Source of the DNA: JAJXUB01 sp047974805
GTDB lineage: Bacteria; Actinomycetota; Actinomycetes; Actinomycetales; Dermatophilaceae
DNA length: 5,699 bases
Direction: 5' to 3'
NCBI GenBank assembly: GCA_047974805.1
Contig: JBKECS010000055.1
Span: 1-5,699, forward strand
A program made the position numbers and the translations under genes. This document shows positions 5,471 through 5,699 of this stretch, piece by piece. The notes below the pieces were generated by a model, which was not told the DNA's origin, did not search any database, and saw only the letters and a list, made by a program, of their open reading frames with translations. Position 1 is the first letter of the stretch; each line of letters starts with the position of its first letter.

Positions 5471-5625
5471 GGTGCCAAAGGGCATCCACCCCTTCAGCAC
5501 CCCCGAACTCAGTGGTGGCAAATGGCGGGGTCAACCCCTGCCCAACCCACCAATTGCCACCACTGAGCAGCAACACACACCCCCAGGACACCAAACCACC
5601 CCAACGCAGGATGCCCTAAGGCACC
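5471..5625. repeat. Nested inverted repeat in C-rich non-coding DNA
   Basis: The outer arms 5471-5487 and 5609-5625 pair at 15 of 17 positions. The inner arms CTCAGTGGTGGCAAATGG (5508-5525) and 5550-5567 pair at 17 of 18. A GGGG-TCAA-CCCC mini-hairpin (5527-5538) sits inside the inner loop. The structure begins 44 nt after the lipoprotein stop. No open frame with recognisable protein features covers it. It could be a terminator, a structured RNA or a mobile inverted-repeat element. The whole 5427-5699 stretch is strongly C-rich and G-poor on the plus strand. Confidence 0.7.
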
Positions 5626-5665
5626 ACTCACCGCCGAAGCACCCCCACCCGCGATGCCCGAAGGC
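5611..5665 (+). repeat. Short direct repeat ATGCCC-N-AAGGC
   Basis: ATGCCCTAAGGC (5611-5622, part of the outer arm of the nested dyad) recurs as ATGCCCGAAGGC (5654-5665), 11 of 12 bases. It suggests that the repeat unit at 5471-5625 has further partial copies to the right, perhaps beyond the window. Confidence 0.4.
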
Positions 5666-5684
5666 CCCAGTCACACGCCGCAAC

Positions 5685-5690
5685 GAGGAG
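5685..5690 (+). promoter_or_regulatory. Possible ribosome binding site for a gene starting beyond the right edge
   Basis: GAGGAG lies nine bases before the window end with no start codon after it inside the window. It would serve a plus-strand gene beginning immediately outside. This is a weak call resting on one short motif. Confidence 0.2.
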
Positions 5691-5699
5691 ACCAGCCCA

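Noticed and set aside
4929..5594. 221-codon open frame on the minus strand
   Set aside because: It is antisense to the lipoprotein gene and extends into the nested repeat; the low-complexity Gly/Arg/Val content looks like a shadow frame.
5239..5619. 126-codon plus-strand frame as a gene after the lipoprotein
   Set aside because: It overlaps the lipoprotein gene in another frame, is Pro/Arg/His-rich, and its 3' part is the inverted-repeat DNA.
5427..5699. CRISPR array or tRNA in the C-rich spacer
   Set aside because: The repeats are inverted and unevenly spaced, with no regular direct-repeat/spacer pattern and no cloverleaf.

Overview
The window is GC-rich DNA, by eye about two-thirds G+C. 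Its protein families are typical of Actinomycetota: an AMP-forming acyl-CoA synthetase with an SPGWAKHAW block, and a mycobacterial-type trans-acting enoyl reductase/saccharopine dehydrogenase-like protein. Two genes also appear to be leaderless, with a TANNNT box 6-7 nt before the start codon, a habit common in that phylum. I cannot place the genus from the sequence alone.

Layout, left to right: (1) 1-1336, minus strand: an acyl-CoA synthetase whose C-terminus runs off the left edge. (2) 1390-2703, plus strand: a saccharopine dehydrogenase-like/enoyl reductase-like oxidoreductase, divergent from the synthetase across only 53 bp. (3) 2704-3241: a gene-free stretch holding decayed copies, on the minus strand, of the genes to its right. 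These are the last ~79 codons of a histidine phosphatase and the first ~25 codons of an SDR, together with two dyads and a 34-bp near-copy of an internal piece of the oxidoreductase gene. (4) 3242-4006 and 4016-4708, minus strand: an intact two-gene operon, histidine phosphatase first and SDR second, tightly coupled. (5) 4709-4847: a divergent promoter region. (6) 4848-5426, plus strand: a small lipoprotein with a Ser/Thr/Pro-rich linker, a transmembrane helix and a Pro-rich tail. (7) 5427-5699: a C-rich, G-poor non-coding stretch dominated by a nested inverted repeat.

Functionally, the synthetase (acyl-CoA formation), the enoyl reductase-like protein and the SDR (keto/hydroxy redox) could form a small lipid or fatty-acyl modification neighbourhood. 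That link is inferred from families and proximity only. The phosphatase is unusual because Ser replaces the second family histidine.

The most interesting part is the fossil region at 2731-3240. The preserved order (phosphatase end, then SDR beginning, same strand) and a fragment of the neighbouring oxidoreductase gene fit an old tandem duplication that has mostly been deleted. The repeat from the oxidoreductase is far better preserved than the rest, which a single event does not explain. I did not see a new defence or mobile system, CRISPR array, tRNA or rRNA.
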